Part shown: positions 53,376 through 62,626 of the stretch, one piece after another
Layout: each line of letters starts with the position of its first letter
Position numbering within the stretch: position 1 is the stretch's first letter
NCBI GenBank assembly: GCA_022447665.1
Contig: JAKVAQ010000017.1
Location: 62,001 to 126,000 of the forward strand
Direction of reading: 5' to 3'
Origin: Crocinitomicaceae bacterium
GTDB taxonomy: Bacteria > Bacteroidota > Bacteroidia > Flavobacteriales_D > Crocinitomicaceae
Length of the DNA: 64,000 nucleotides
Notes under the pieces: generated by a model
Database searches by the model: none
Told to the model about the DNA's origin: nothing
Seen by the model: the letters and a program-made list of their open reading frames with translations, nothing else
Position numbers and translations under genes: made by a program

Positions 53376-54416
53376 ATGGAAGAGCGCACAGAAATAAACG
53401 ATTTAGGAGAGTTCGGTTTAATAGATCGATTAACCTCAAAATTCAAGATTGAACAAGATTCTACAATCACAGGCATTGGTGATGATTGTGCTGTAATTGA
53501 TTGTGGAGAATCGTATCGATTAATCACTACCGATATGTTGGTAGAAGGTGTACACTTCAATATGATGTACGCGCCTCTTAAACATCTGGGGTACAAAGCT
53601 GCTATTGTAAACTTCTCAGACATTTACGCGATGTACGGAGATGTTCAACAGATCACAGTTTCCATTGCCGTTTCAAGCAGGTTTTCTGTGGAAGCCTTAG
53701 AAGAAATTTACGAAGGAATTCGTTTGGCATGCGAACTTTACAAAGTTGATTTAGTCGGTGGCGATACTACTAGTTCTTTATCAGGACTAGTAATTTCTGT
53801 TACTGCGATTGGTGAAGTTCAAAAAAATCAAATTGCGCATAGACACGGAGCAAGCGAAAATGAATTATTGGTGGTTACCGGTAATTTAGGTGCCGCTTAC
53901 ATGGGACTCCAGGTATTGGAAAGAGAAAAGGAAGTATTTAAGGTAAATCCAAATGCACAACCTGAATTCACACAAGTGGATTATATTCTCGAACGTCAGC
54001 TAAAGCCTGAGGCAAGAAAAGATATTGTTCATTATCTAAAATCTTTAGGTGTTGTGCCAACTTCTATGATTGATGTATCTGATGGATTAGCTTCAGAGTT
54101 AAAGCATTTAAGTAAAGCCAATGGATTAGGTTTGGTTATCTACGATGAGAAATTGCCGATTGACCAGGAGACGTTTTCTACAGCACGATCTTTTGAATTG
54201 GACCCTACAATGTGTGCGCTGAATGGCGGGGAGGATTATGAATTATTATTCTCAATTCGTCAGGATGATTTTGATAAGATTAAGGATTCTGAACATTTAA
54301 CAGTCATTGGGCATTTCACCGAAAAGAATGCTGAGTGTTATTTGGCTGATAGAGCGGGTAAATTAACTCCACTTCAAGCGCAAGGCTGGGATCATTTTAC
54401 TGGAGAGGAAGGATAG
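53376..54416 (+). CDS. thiL: Thiamine-monophosphate kinase
   Basis: 346 residues from the ATG at 53376 (MEERTEINDLGEFGLIDRLT; an upstream in-frame GTG lies within the terminator). GIGDDCAVID is the metal- and ATP-binding start of the family, TTDMLVEGVHF and VNFSDIYAMYG follow, with GGDTTSS and MIDVSDGLASELKHL later. It phosphorylates thiamine monophosphate to the diphosphate cofactor. No TPP riboswitch is seen upstream. Convergent with the MmcQ/YjbR gene. Confidence 0.93.
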   Translation: MEERTEINDLGEFGLIDRLTSKFKIEQDSTITGIGDDCAVIDCGESYRLITTDMLVEGVHFNMMYAPLKHLGYKAAIVNFSDIYAMYGDVQQITVSIAVSSRFSVEALEEIYEGIRLACELYKVDLVGGDTTSSLSGLVISVTAIGEVQKNQIAHRHGASENELLVVTGNLGAAYMGLQVLEREKEVFKVNPNAQPEFTQVDYILERQLKPEARKDIVHYLKSLGVVPTSMIDVSDGLASELKHLSKANGLGLVIYDEKLPIDQETFSTARSFELDPTMCALNGGEDYELLFSIRQDDFDKIKDSEHLTVIGHFTEKNAECYLADRAGKLTPLQAQGWDHFTGEEG

Positions 54417-54423
54417 TATCATT

Positions 54424-54777
54424 TTACAAAGCAGCCAATTCTTCTTTCAACTTTTTAGTCAATGATTTTACTACTAAATCGTAAGAATGGTCTACCCATT
54501 CAAATATTTCATGGTCTTTCGCATCATCGTTAAAGGTCACCGTATTCCAATGCTTTTTGTTCATGTGAAAGCCAGGCTTCACCGCATGGTATCGATCCCG
54601 TAAATCAAGTGCTAATTCAGGATCGCATTTTAGATTTGTAGACACAAAATTCTCAACTCCAGTTAATGCATACATCTTATCCATGACTTTAAAAACAAGG
54701 GTTTCCTCTCCGAAAGGAAAGGATTCTGTTGTTCCTTTTTTAGATAGACAATAGTCTCTGAATTCTTCGATGTTCAT
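54424..54777 (-). CDS. MmcQ/YjbR family protein
   Basis: 117 residues. FREYC-like opening (MNIEEFRDYCLSKKGTTESF), FGEETLVFKVMDKMYAL, the central SxNLKCDPELALDLRDRY and the GFHMNKKHWNTV segment are hallmarks of the YjbR/CyaY-like DNA-binding fold family. The biological role is not established. Single gene, convergent with thiL. Confidence 0.9.
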   Translation of the reverse strand: MNIEEFRDYCLSKKGTTESFPFGEETLVFKVMDKMYALTGVENFVSTNLKCDPELALDLRDRYHAVKPGFHMNKKHWNTVTFNDDAKDHEIFEWVDHSYDLVVKSLTKKLKEELAAL

Positions 54778-54815
54778 GAAATCAAATGTATTAAATATCT
54801 AACTTTAAACTTCAA

Positions 54816-55181
54816 ATGAAAGACTATAGAGTTTTAACCTCTCCCTTAATAACACTATTGTGTTTCGGCTTAATACCTTTTAAGATTTGGGTCACCGGAT
54901 TAATTCCGGATATTGACAAGGCTTTTGGAGGGATTTTTATTTACTACTTCCCAGGATACTTATTAGTTATAGGCTTTTTAGTAGCAATATCAATAAGAAT
55001 TAGTCTGGAAAAGGTGAAAAAAGTCTTAGAGCGTAAATCAATATTAATACTCTTATTCTCAATAATCGTGATAATGTTTGCTCCTCCAGTTGTAGAAACA
55101 TTGGACGATTATGTTTTAGGTATTATGCTTGTTTTGTGCGGATTACTGAACGTTAATCTTTTATTGAGAACTTGGAACTAA
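54816..55181 (+). CDS. Hypothetical membrane protein
   Basis: 121 residues with four hydrophobic segments (VLTSPLITLLCFGLIPFKI, GIFIYYFPGYLLVIGFLVAI, ILILLFSIIVIMFAPP and YVLGIMLVLCGLLNVNLLL), so an inner-membrane protein. No family recognised. It is divergent from the MmcQ/YjbR gene and followed by a REP-like element. Confidence 0.7.
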   Translation: MKDYRVLTSPLITLLCFGLIPFKIWVTGLIPDIDKAFGGIFIYYFPGYLLVIGFLVAISIRISLEKVKKVLERKSILILLFSIIVIMFAPPVVETLDDYVLGIMLVLCGLLNVNLLLRTWN

Positions 55182-55188
55182 GTTATGA

Positions 55189-55315
55189 TTTCGCGTGAGG
55201 GATAGCAGCAAACTACCGTGTAGTGCGAATAGCCCGCCCTAAAGCATTACGCTTTAGGGCACGCCCTGTAAAACCTGCAAATTGAGAAGAACTTCGGGGA
55301 CACGCCCAAAATAAA
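55189..55315. repeat. REP/MITE-like intergenic element
   Basis: GCGTGAGGGATAGCAGC, GAATAGCCCGCCC and a later ACACGCCC flank a perfect hairpin CCCTAAAGC-ATTAC-GCTTTAGGG (55237-55259). It is GC-richer than its surroundings and codes nothing. The wording strongly resembles dispersed repeats found between flavobacterial genes. Confidence 0.6.
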
Positions 55316-55379
55316 AAAATAGCCTTCAAAAAATCACTTAAATGCCTGAAAACATTAGGCGTTAATATTGGAATATCCT

Positions 55380-55387
55380 TATATTTG
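55380..55387 (+). promoter_or_regulatory. Candidate -7 element for the PfkB kinase gene
   Basis: TATATTTG fits TAnnTTTG, 23 bases before the ATG at 55411. Confidence 0.5.
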
Positions 55388-55410
55388 CCGCCTACTTTAA
55401 AAGAAAAAAC

Positions 55411-56337
55411 ATGAGTTTAATCACAGTTGGAAGTGTAGCGTTTGATGCTATTGAAACACCATTTGGAAAAACAGATAAAATTGTTGGAGGCGCAGGAACG
55501 TACATTGCCCTTTCATCATCGTACTTCACAAAAGACCAAAACATAGTTTCGGTTGTTGGTGGAGATTTCCCTGACACATTTATCAGTGAATTAAAAGCTA
55601 GAGGTGTAAACACTGAAGGACTTCAAATTAAACAAGACGAAAAAACATTTTTCTGGTCAGGTAGATATCACAACGATATGAACTCACGTGATACTTTAGT
55701 TACTGAGTTGAACGTTTTAGAACACTTCAACCCGATTGTACCAGAATCTTATCAAGGAGCTGAGTACGTAATGCTTGGAAACCTTGCACCACAAGTTCAA
55801 AAACAAGTGATTGACCAAATGACAGAACGTCCGAAGTTAATTGCCATGGATACCATGAACTTTTGGATGGATATCGCTTGGGATGCCTTAATGGAGACGA
55901 TTGCAATGGTTGATGTTTTAATTATTAACGATGAAGAAGCAAGACAACTTTCGAAAGAGTATAGCTTGGTAAAAGCTGCGAAGTGTATAATGGACATGGG
56001 ACCTAAGTTCTTGATTATCAAAAAAGGTGAGCACGGGGCTTTATTATTCCACAGCCACCACGTATTCTTCGCACCAGCATTACCATTAGAAGAAGTTTTT
56101 GACCCAACTGGAGCTGGTGATACATTTGCTGGAGGATTTGTTGGTCATCTCGCAAAAACAGACGATTTATCATTTGAAAATATGAAGCGCGCCGTAATTT
56201 ACGGTTCTGCAATGGCTTCATTCTGCGTTGAAAAATTCGGTACTGAGCGTTTAATGAATTTATCTGAAGAAGAGATTGATGCTCGTGTTCAGAAGTTCGT
56301 TGAACTTGCCGACTTTGATATGGAAAAAGTACTTTAA
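55411..56337 (+). CDS. PfkB-family carbohydrate kinase
   Basis: 308 residues, ribokinase fold. VGGAGTYIALSSSYF is the substrate-side glycine motif, and DPTGAGDTFAGGFVGHLA carries the catalytic aspartate and anion hole. LIINDEEARQLS and LIIKKGEHGALLF match the typical core. Substrate could be a sugar or nucleoside; the sequence does not decide. It is 11 bases upstream of the DUF349 gene, hence probably cotranscribed. Confidence 0.93.
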   Translation: MSLITVGSVAFDAIETPFGKTDKIVGGAGTYIALSSSYFTKDQNIVSVVGGDFPDTFISELKARGVNTEGLQIKQDEKTFFWSGRYHNDMNSRDTLVTELNVLEHFNPIVPESYQGAEYVMLGNLAPQVQKQVIDQMTERPKLIAMDTMNFWMDIAWDALMETIAMVDVLIINDEEARQLSKEYSLVKAAKCIMDMGPKFLIIKKGEHGALLFHSHHVFFAPALPLEEVFDPTGAGDTFAGGFVGHLAKTDDLSFENMKRAVIYGSAMASFCVEKFGTERLMNLSEEEIDARVQKFVELADFDMEKVL

Positions 56338-56348
56338 ACTCAAAAAAT

Positions 56349-58061
56349 ATGAAAGCTGAGTTAATTCAAAAACTAGAAGAACTGGCAAAACAAGAAGTTG
56401 TATTGCCTTTAGAAGAGGAATTTAACGAGTTGGTAGATGAATTCGAAAAACTCCAAAGTGAAGAGGAAAGAAACTGGGAATTAAAAAAGCTCGAACGCAT
56501 AGAAGGAGGTGAAAAACCTGAAGCGATTGAGAAGCCAGTTTTTGAGTTATTTGAAGAATACAAAGCAATCAAAACGCTTTTCCGCGAGAAGAAGAATGCT
56601 GAAATAAGAGCAATCAAAGAAACGGAAAAGAAAAATTTAGAGCAAAAACGCACCTTAATCGCTGGCCTTAAAGACCTTATTCAAAATGAGGAAAATATAG
56701 GAAGAGCGATCAACCGTTTTAAAGATATTCGTGAGTCATGGAATGAGGTAGGACCAATTCCAAGAGATAAGCGACAAGATATTCAAAAAGAGTACTCTGC
56801 TTTAGTAGATACTTTCCAATACAACATCAACATATATAAAGACATTAAGGACCACGATTTAAGTCGTAACCTTGATTTGAAAAAGGGGATTATTGAAGAG
56901 CTGAAAGGCTTGTTGGAAATGACCCAAATTAGAGATGTTGAGAAGAACTTAAACGCTCTTCAAGACAAGTGGAACTCAATTGGAGGCACACGCCAAGAAG
57001 ATTGGGAAGTAGTTAAAGAAGAGTATTGGAATATTGTCAATAGCATTTACGATAAAATTCGTGCTTTTTACGAAGAGCGTAAGTCAAAACAAGCCGAGAA
57101 CATTGTACTCAAAAAAGAGATCATTGTTAAAGCACAAGAAATTTTGGGAAGAGAGCGTTCAGAGCATAAGCACTGGAAAAAATCAACTGATCAGATACTT
57201 GCTTTACAAGAAGATTGGAAGAAAATTGGATACGGACCTAAAGAAGAAAACGATACCGTTTGGGAAGAGTTTAGAGGGGTTTGTAATCAGTTTTTTGATC
57301 AGAAAAAAGCTTTTTACGACGTTCGAAAAGAGGAGTTTAGTGGCGTAAAGGAAGCAAAAGAAAAGTTAATTGAAGAAGTAACTGCTGTTTGCGAATCAAC
57401 AGACTGGGGTGCTGCTACCAAGCAAATTGTTGCCATTCAAAAGAAATGGAAAAACTTAGGTTCTGCTGGACCAAAGCATGAAAACAAATTATGGAAGCAA
57501 TTTCGAGCTCCAATTGACAAATTCTTTGAGGCAAAGGATAGCAGCTTTAAAGAAAAGGATGAAGCCAATGCCGCTAATCTTGAAGCGAAAAAAGCGTTGA
57601 TTGCTGATTTAGAAAAATATACACCAAACAAGGATGCTAAAAAGGCAATTGAAGAGCTTCAAGAATTTTCTAAGAAATTTAAGGAGATTGGAAATGTTCC
57701 TTTCAAAGAGAAAGACGGAATTTACAAAGCATACAAAGCGGCACTTGATGAAAAGTATTCTGCTTTAGATATGGATAAGAAAGAGAAGAACAAAGTGATG
57801 TTTCAAGCAAAACTTGACTCTTTCTCAGGGGATCGTCGTGGAGATATGTTGGATAAAGAGAGTAGCTTCATTCGCAAGAAGATTGGCAATCTAACGAACG
57901 ATTTAAGTAAATACGAAACGAACTTGAGCTTTTTTGCCAATGCAGATTCTTCAAATCCATTGCTTAAGAATGTTCACGATAATATTGAGAAAACAAAAAA
58001 GGAAATTGACGGTTTAAAAGAACAACTAGCAATGATTAGAAAGGCCGCGAAGAGTGAATAG
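56349..58061 (+). CDS. DUF349-family coiled-coil protein
   Basis: 570 residues, highly charged and helical. Several DUF349 repeats are visible as 'W..iG.vPr......W..F....d.ff' (ESWNEVGPIPRDKRQDIQKE, DKWNSIGGTRQEDWEVVKEE, EDWKKIGYGPKEENDTVWEE, KKWKNLGSAGPKHENKLWKQ). There is no signal peptide, so it is cytoplasmic. Function unknown; related proteins have been linked to stress or dormancy factors. Its last codons overlap the next gene by 8 bases. Confidence 0.92.
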   Translation: MKAELIQKLEELAKQEVVLPLEEEFNELVDEFEKLQSEEERNWELKKLERIEGGEKPEAIEKPVFELFEEYKAIKTLFREKKNAEIRAIKETEKKNLEQKRTLIAGLKDLIQNEENIGRAINRFKDIRESWNEVGPIPRDKRQDIQKEYSALVDTFQYNINIYKDIKDHDLSRNLDLKKGIIEELKGLLEMTQIRDVEKNLNALQDKWNSIGGTRQEDWEVVKEEYWNIVNSIYDKIRAFYEERKSKQAENIVLKKEIIVKAQEILGRERSEHKHWKKSTDQILALQEDWKKIGYGPKEENDTVWEEFRGVCNQFFDQKKAFYDVRKEEFSGVKEAKEKLIEEVTAVCESTDWGAATKQIVAIQKKWKNLGSAGPKHENKLWKQFRAPIDKFFEAKDSSFKEKDEANAANLEAKKALIADLEKYTPNKDAKKAIEELQEFSKKFKEIGNVPFKEKDGIYKAYKAALDEKYSALDMDKKEKNKVMFQAKLDSFSGDRRGDMLDKESSFIRKKIGNLTNDLSKYETNLSFFANADSSNPLLKNVHDNIEKTKKEIDGLKEQLAMIRKAAKSE

Positions 58062-58740
58062 AATCATCAACATAATTTCCTTATTTGCCGCAGTTATCTA
58101 CGTGCTTTTTGGCATAGGGATAGTCTTCGATTATTCCCTTTCAGCCCTAGTATTTAATAAGGTCCCTTTTAAGAGCGAAATTCTTTGGGCGCTGGCCTTA
58201 GTGGTTTTTCTCTTCGGATTGTTAAGAGCAGTGCGAAGATGGCAAGGGATCAAGGATATGCGGAATTTCAAAGGATTCTCTAAGCATTTTAAAACCTCTG
58301 GAATCACAACCCAATACGCAGTCATTAGTACAATCCTTGAACTTATATTCATGTTATTCATCGGTACAATTGCGTTGATGTTTTTCATGGAATATGCCGA
58401 CATTGCTTACCCGATACTTGCCGTGACAGGTTTCGTTTTTGTAGAGTCAATCGTATACCTACTCTTGCGTGTTAAAAATGGTGACGGGTTCGGAATTGGA
58501 GTAAACAAAGAGGTAGTCGCCTACTTTAACCGTGAAATGAAGCTGTACTACTTTACCGGACTTAAGGTAGTAGAAATTCACTCTGAACTTATTCACTTCA
58601 AGTACAATAAGAACTTAAGTTTATTCCTCCCGACTGCGGCAATTAAAAAAGAAGACGTACAGGACTTCAAAGCACATTTAATAGAAACATTATCCGACAA
58701 GAACGTATACATTGATGAATCGTTCAGGAAATGGGAATAA
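58054..58740 (+). CDS. Hypothetical membrane protein
   Basis: 228 residues from a GTG that overlaps the end of the DUF349 gene. Four hydrophobic helices (IINIISLFAAVIYVLFGIGIV, ILWALALVVFLFGLLRAV, TILELIFMLFIGTIALMFFM and ILAVTGFVFVESIVYLLL) are followed by a C-terminal cytoplasmic domain (YFNREMKLYYFTGLKVVEI). No family recognised. Coupled to both neighbours by overlaps. Confidence 0.75.
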   Translation: MNRIINIISLFAAVIYVLFGIGIVFDYSLSALVFNKVPFKSEILWALALVVFLFGLLRAVRRWQGIKDMRNFKGFSKHFKTSGITTQYAVISTILELIFMLFIGTIALMFFMEYADIAYPILAVTGFVFVESIVYLLLRVKNGDGFGIGVNKEVVAYFNREMKLYYFTGLKVVEIHSELIHFKYNKNLSLFLPTAAIKKEDVQDFKAHLIETLSDKNVYIDESFRKWE

Positions 58741-60485
58741 TTCGCTTTTTAAAGAAATATAAAGTGGCCGTTGCACTCACCGTGCTAATGGCATCCATTC
58801 ATTTCATTCTTCCCCTTTCTAAAGATCAAAAAATTCAACCCATTAAAGGCGATGCTCAGGCATATTACGCTTATTTACCAGCAGCATTCATTTACCAAGA
58901 TTTTGATTTTAAGTTTATAAAAGAAATCAACAAAAAGTACTACCGCCCCAACGATACAAAAAGCTTTCTAATCCCTTCAGAAAAAGGAATTGTAAATAAA
59001 ACCTTTCCCGGAGCCGCCATTTACTATTTACCAGGTTTTTTAATTGCACACGGGTTAGCAACAATTGTGGGAGAAGCTGATGGTTATTCCAGCATTTACC
59101 AATGGATGTTTGATTTGGGTTATTGGTTGTATGTATTTTTAGCTCTACTCTACTTGCATAAGGTATTGGCTTTATTAAAATTTAACGAGGCGAATATCTC
59201 AATAGCACTTGTATTGACTGCCTTAGCTACTAATATTTTCTTTTATTCCGTTTTTAATCAGTCTGTTACCCACATACTCAACCTTTTCACCATAAACCTC
59301 ATCGTTTATCATCTACTTTGCTATCTAGAAAATAAAACAGCCAAACATTTATTACTTGTTATTCCTTTACTCGCCTTGCTAGGAATCACCCGTCCAACCA
59401 ATATTTTAATCTTCTTTTTTCTCCCCATTTTCCTAGATTATCGCGTATTGATTTCACAGGTTTGGATTGATTTAAAGTCTATTAAAAACTTAGTAATTGC
59501 AGGGGTTTCGAGTTTAATCATTCTCTCAATTCCATTCCTTTTATGGAAAGCGCAAACAGGACATTGGATCGTCTATTCTTATGGAGAAGAAGGGTTCAAT
59601 TTTTCCTCACCTGAAATTCTAAACTTTCTATTCTCTTATACCAAAGGTTGGTTTCTTTGGACACCTTTTGCACTAATTGTCGTGGTATGGGGTGGTGTTC
59701 TTCTTTTTAAATCTTCAACAAGAAAATTTGGCTGGATGGTCGTTTTTATAGCCTTAGCCATATACATTTTCTCCTCTTGGTGGTGCTGGTATTATGGTGC
59801 AGGCCAAAGCCAAAGGGTGATGATTGACTACTCATTACTACTTGCATATTTAACGGTGATCATTTTGAGAAATATTCAGTTTACTACGCCCAAGGTAATT
59901 GGATTGGGGGCAGTTTTTTTCGGATTAGTTCTCCTCAACATTACTCAAGCTTTTCAGATTTATAAGGGTATTTATCCTCACGGCAGTCCCACTGCGACTC
60001 AGTACTGGGATAATTTCATGTCATTAAATAGAAAGGCAAAAGTATACCCCAAAAGTCATTGGAAGAAAGAATTACACGAAGAATTTGACTTAAAACAAGC
60101 TGTTGTAAAAGGTAACTACTATGAGGTGGAAGGTGATAAAATTGTTCACGTAGCTCCTGGCGAGGAATACTCTGGAAACATAGCATTACCTGAACTCTCA
60201 TTATCGAAAGACAGTCGTTTAATCATTGGATTTGAAGCAAGGTCACGCACAGACATTAGCTCTTCCAGAGCAGTAATAGATTTTCAAGAGAAAGCCGAAA
60301 CGCATGTGTTCTCTATTGCTGAATACGTTGAACAAGATGAATGGGTAAATATTGAATTTAAATATGAGCCATTTTCTATGTTTAAAGCCTCACCTATTTT
60401 GTATTTCTGGAACGGAGGGACAGACGAAAAGGTGGAGATTAGAAATGTAAAATTATCCCTTTATACAACTGGAGGGTATATGTAG
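58731..60485 (+). CDS. Multi-membrane glycosyltransferase-like protein (GT-C type)
   Basis: 584 residues with about ten or more hydrophobic helices. A short N-terminal charged part leads to KGDAQAYYAYLPAAFIY, where the aspartate in an early loop matches the catalytic acidic position of GT-C (GT39/ArnT-like) enzymes. IHFILPLSKDQKI precedes it and LGITRPTNILIFFFLPIF comes in the middle. A soluble beta-domain ends the protein. It probably transfers a sugar from a polyprenyl carrier on the periplasmic side; the acceptor is unknown. Overlaps the preceding gene by 10 bases. Confidence 0.7.
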   Translation: MGIIRFLKKYKVAVALTVLMASIHFILPLSKDQKIQPIKGDAQAYYAYLPAAFIYQDFDFKFIKEINKKYYRPNDTKSFLIPSEKGIVNKTFPGAAIYYLPGFLIAHGLATIVGEADGYSSIYQWMFDLGYWLYVFLALLYLHKVLALLKFNEANISIALVLTALATNIFFYSVFNQSVTHILNLFTINLIVYHLLCYLENKTAKHLLLVIPLLALLGITRPTNILIFFFLPIFLDYRVLISQVWIDLKSIKNLVIAGVSSLIILSIPFLLWKAQTGHWIVYSYGEEGFNFSSPEILNFLFSYTKGWFLWTPFALIVVVWGGVLLFKSSTRKFGWMVVFIALAIYIFSSWWCWYYGAGQSQRVMIDYSLLLAYLTVIILRNIQFTTPKVIGLGAVFFGLVLLNITQAFQIYKGIYPHGSPTATQYWDNFMSLNRKAKVYPKSHWKKELHEEFDLKQAVVKGNYYEVEGDKIVHVAPGEEYSGNIALPELSLSKDSRLIIGFEARSRTDISSSRAVIDFQEKAETHVFSIAEYVEQDEWVNIEFKYEPFSMFKASPILYFWNGGTDEKVEIRNVKLSLYTTGGYM

Positions 60486-60540
60486 AGGTAGAGCCGTCTA
60501 TCTTATTTTATCCATTTTTAGCACGATTCTGTAGATTCTA

Positions 60541-60548
60541 TACCTTTG
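60541..60548 (+). promoter_or_regulatory. Candidate -7 element for the GT2 gene
   Basis: TACCTTTG fits TAnnTTTG and ends 5 bases before the ATG at 60554, so the mRNA would have almost no leader. Confidence 0.5.
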
Positions 60549-60553
60549 CCTTA

Positions 60554-61321
60554 ATGTCAACACCACTTTCAGTCGTCATTATCACCTTTAACGAAGAGCG
60601 TAATATTGAGCGCTGTTTAAAGTCTGTTCAAGGCGTTGCCGACGAAATTATTGTGGTGGACAGTTTTTCTAAAGACCGTACCAAAGAAATTTGCGAAGAT
60701 TTCGATGTTACCTTTATTGAACATGCTTTTGAAGGACACATTGAACAAAAAAATTGGGCGCGTTTGCAAGCCACAAATAAGCTGGTTCTTTCTTTAGATG
60801 CAGATGAAGCGCTTGATGAAACACTGAAGAAATCAATTCTTAAAATCAAAGAAAACCCAAGTAAGGACGGGTATAAAATGAACCGTCTAACCAATTATTG
60901 TGGCACTTGGATTAAACATTGCGGCTGGTACCCAGACACTAAACTTCGTCTTTGGAAAAACGATAAAGGAGAATGGACAGGCGAGAATCCGCACGACGAG
61001 TTTAAACTCTTCCAAAACAGCGAGAACGCCAAGCATATTGAAGGCGATATTTTACACTACAGCTATTACACGGAGGAGGACCACGACAAACAAATCGAAT
61101 ATTTTACAACCATTGCTGCCAAAGCGCACGTAAAGAACGGTAAGAGCACTTATTTTTTGAAACCACAACTTTCAGCGACCATGAAATTCATTAAATGTCT
61201 AATCGTTAAGGCAGGATTTCTGGACGGGAAAGCAGGTTGGAGAATCTCAGTAAAATCGGCGTATGCAGCTTACTTGAAATACAAAAAAATAGGCGACTTA
61301 ATTAAAGGAAAAGAGATTTGA
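60554..61321 (+). CDS. Glycosyltransferase family 2 (LPS core-type)
   Basis: 255 residues. LSVVIITFNEERNIERCLKSV is the GT2 nucleotide-sugar-binding start, LSLDADEAL the DxD-type metal site, and the YPDTKLRLWK and GENPHDEF segments match the WaaE/KdtX subfamily that adds sugars to the LPS core. It acts at the cytoplasmic membrane face. Its stop overlaps the GT9 start by 4 bases (TTGA). Confidence 0.92.
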   Translation: MSTPLSVVIITFNEERNIERCLKSVQGVADEIIVVDSFSKDRTKEICEDFDVTFIEHAFEGHIEQKNWARLQATNKLVLSLDADEALDETLKKSILKIKENPSKDGYKMNRLTNYCGTWIKHCGWYPDTKLRLWKNDKGEWTGENPHDEFKLFQNSENAKHIEGDILHYSYYTEEDHDKQIEYFTTIAAKAHVKNGKSTYFLKPQLSATMKFIKCLIVKAGFLDGKAGWRISVKSAYAAYLKYKKIGDLIKGKEI

Positions 61322-62304
61322 ACACAATTAAAAGAATAGTAATTTCTAGGACTGACAGCATAGGAGATGTTGCTCTTACACTGCCTTTAGCGGGAATATT
61401 AAAAGAACAATACCCTGAAATTAAAGTGATTTTTCTTGGTCAAGGATACACTGAACCAATTATTCGATGCTGCGCCTATGTTGATGAAATTTGGAAGTGG
61501 GATGAGATTGAAAAGAATCCGAACAAAACGGAATGGTTAAAAGAACAGAAGGTAGATGCTTTTATACATGTGTTCCCGCGTAAAGAAATAGCTAAATGGG
61601 TAAAAAAAGCTAAGGTCAAGAACCGAATTGGCACTTCTCATCGTCTTTTTCATTTTCTCACCTGTAATAAAAGAGTCAACTTCACACGTAAAAATTCAGA
61701 CCTACATGAAGCGCAATTAAATACGAAACTTCTTTTACCTATTGTTGGTTATTCTGCAGAACTCTCTTTAGATAAGTTATATGAATTGGCTGGATTTAGC
61801 TCTCCTAAACCTACTGACAATCCTGTTTATGATTTATTGAATAAGGAAAAGATCGATGTTATTCTTCACGCTAAATCACAAGGATCTGCCATTGAGTGGG
61901 GAGTAGAGAGCTTTATAGAATTAGCTAAAGCATTGCCTGCTAACCAATTCAATATCTTTTTTACGGGAACCGAGAAAGAAGGAAAGTTATTCCGTGAAAG
62001 AATTCCTTCAGGGAATCACATCCATGATTTAACAGGAAAAATGACCTTGTCAGAGCTTATTACATTTATTTGTAAAGCCGATGCACTTGTTGCAGCAAGC
62101 ACTGGCCCACTGCACATTGCAGGACTTTTAGACAAGCTAACAGTGGGCTTATTTGCGCCACAAAAACCTATTCATCCAGGACGATGGAGACCTCTCGGAA
62201 ACAAAGTAGAAATTCTTGAAGCAAAAAAAATTGCTTCACCTACCCAACCATTAAATATATCTGTGCGTGATGTAGTACAGAGAGTGGAAAAACTTACTTC
62301 CTAA
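61318..62304 (+). CDS. Glycosyltransferase family 9 (heptosyltransferase-like)
   Basis: 328 residues from a TTG in a TTGA overlap with the GT2 gene. RTDSIGDVALTLPLAGIL is the GT9 N-terminus (R-x-D-x-x-GD-x-x-L), VILHAKSQGSAIEW the middle beta-strand, and ASTGPLHIAGLLDKLTVGLFAPQ the nucleotide-sugar-binding C-terminal domain. It most likely adds a heptose or related sugar during LPS core or other surface glycan synthesis. Confidence 0.92.
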   Translation: MNTIKRIVISRTDSIGDVALTLPLAGILKEQYPEIKVIFLGQGYTEPIIRCCAYVDEIWKWDEIEKNPNKTEWLKEQKVDAFIHVFPRKEIAKWVKKAKVKNRIGTSHRLFHFLTCNKRVNFTRKNSDLHEAQLNTKLLLPIVGYSAELSLDKLYELAGFSSPKPTDNPVYDLLNKEKIDVILHAKSQGSAIEWGVESFIELAKALPANQFNIFFTGTEKEGKLFRERIPSGNHIHDLTGKMTLSELITFICKADALVAASTGPLHIAGLLDKLTVGLFAPQKPIHPGRWRPLGNKVEILEAKKIASPTQPLNISVRDVVQRVEKLTS

Positions 62305-62310
62305 AAAGAA

Positions 62311-62345
62311 GACAAGCCCAATATAAAACTAGGCTTGCCAACTTT
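62311..62345 (+). terminator. Weak terminator after the GT9 gene
   Basis: CAAGCC (62313-62318) pairs with GGCTTG (62332-62337), followed by a short T-run. The following 280 bases to 62626 hold no gene or repeat that I can see. Confidence 0.5.
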
Positions 62346-62626
62346 TGAAATGAAAAAAACTACTTACTCCGCATTAAAGTTACGGAACAATTATCGTTTT
62401 CGCAAATTATTCCTGTCCTAATTTCTGTTAAAAGTTTACATTTCTAAAGCAGCTCATTTCCCACTATTTACAAGCGTTTGTATTTTTTTTGAAACTTCTG
62501 TACCTTGTGTTTTAGTTAGATGCAAGCGCAAAATTTAGAGTTTAATCGTTTTAGATTTTTTTGGCATTGAATTTGTTTTCTAACTAGCACCGAAACATCT
62601 CGCAAGAGAAATTAAAATTCTGAACC

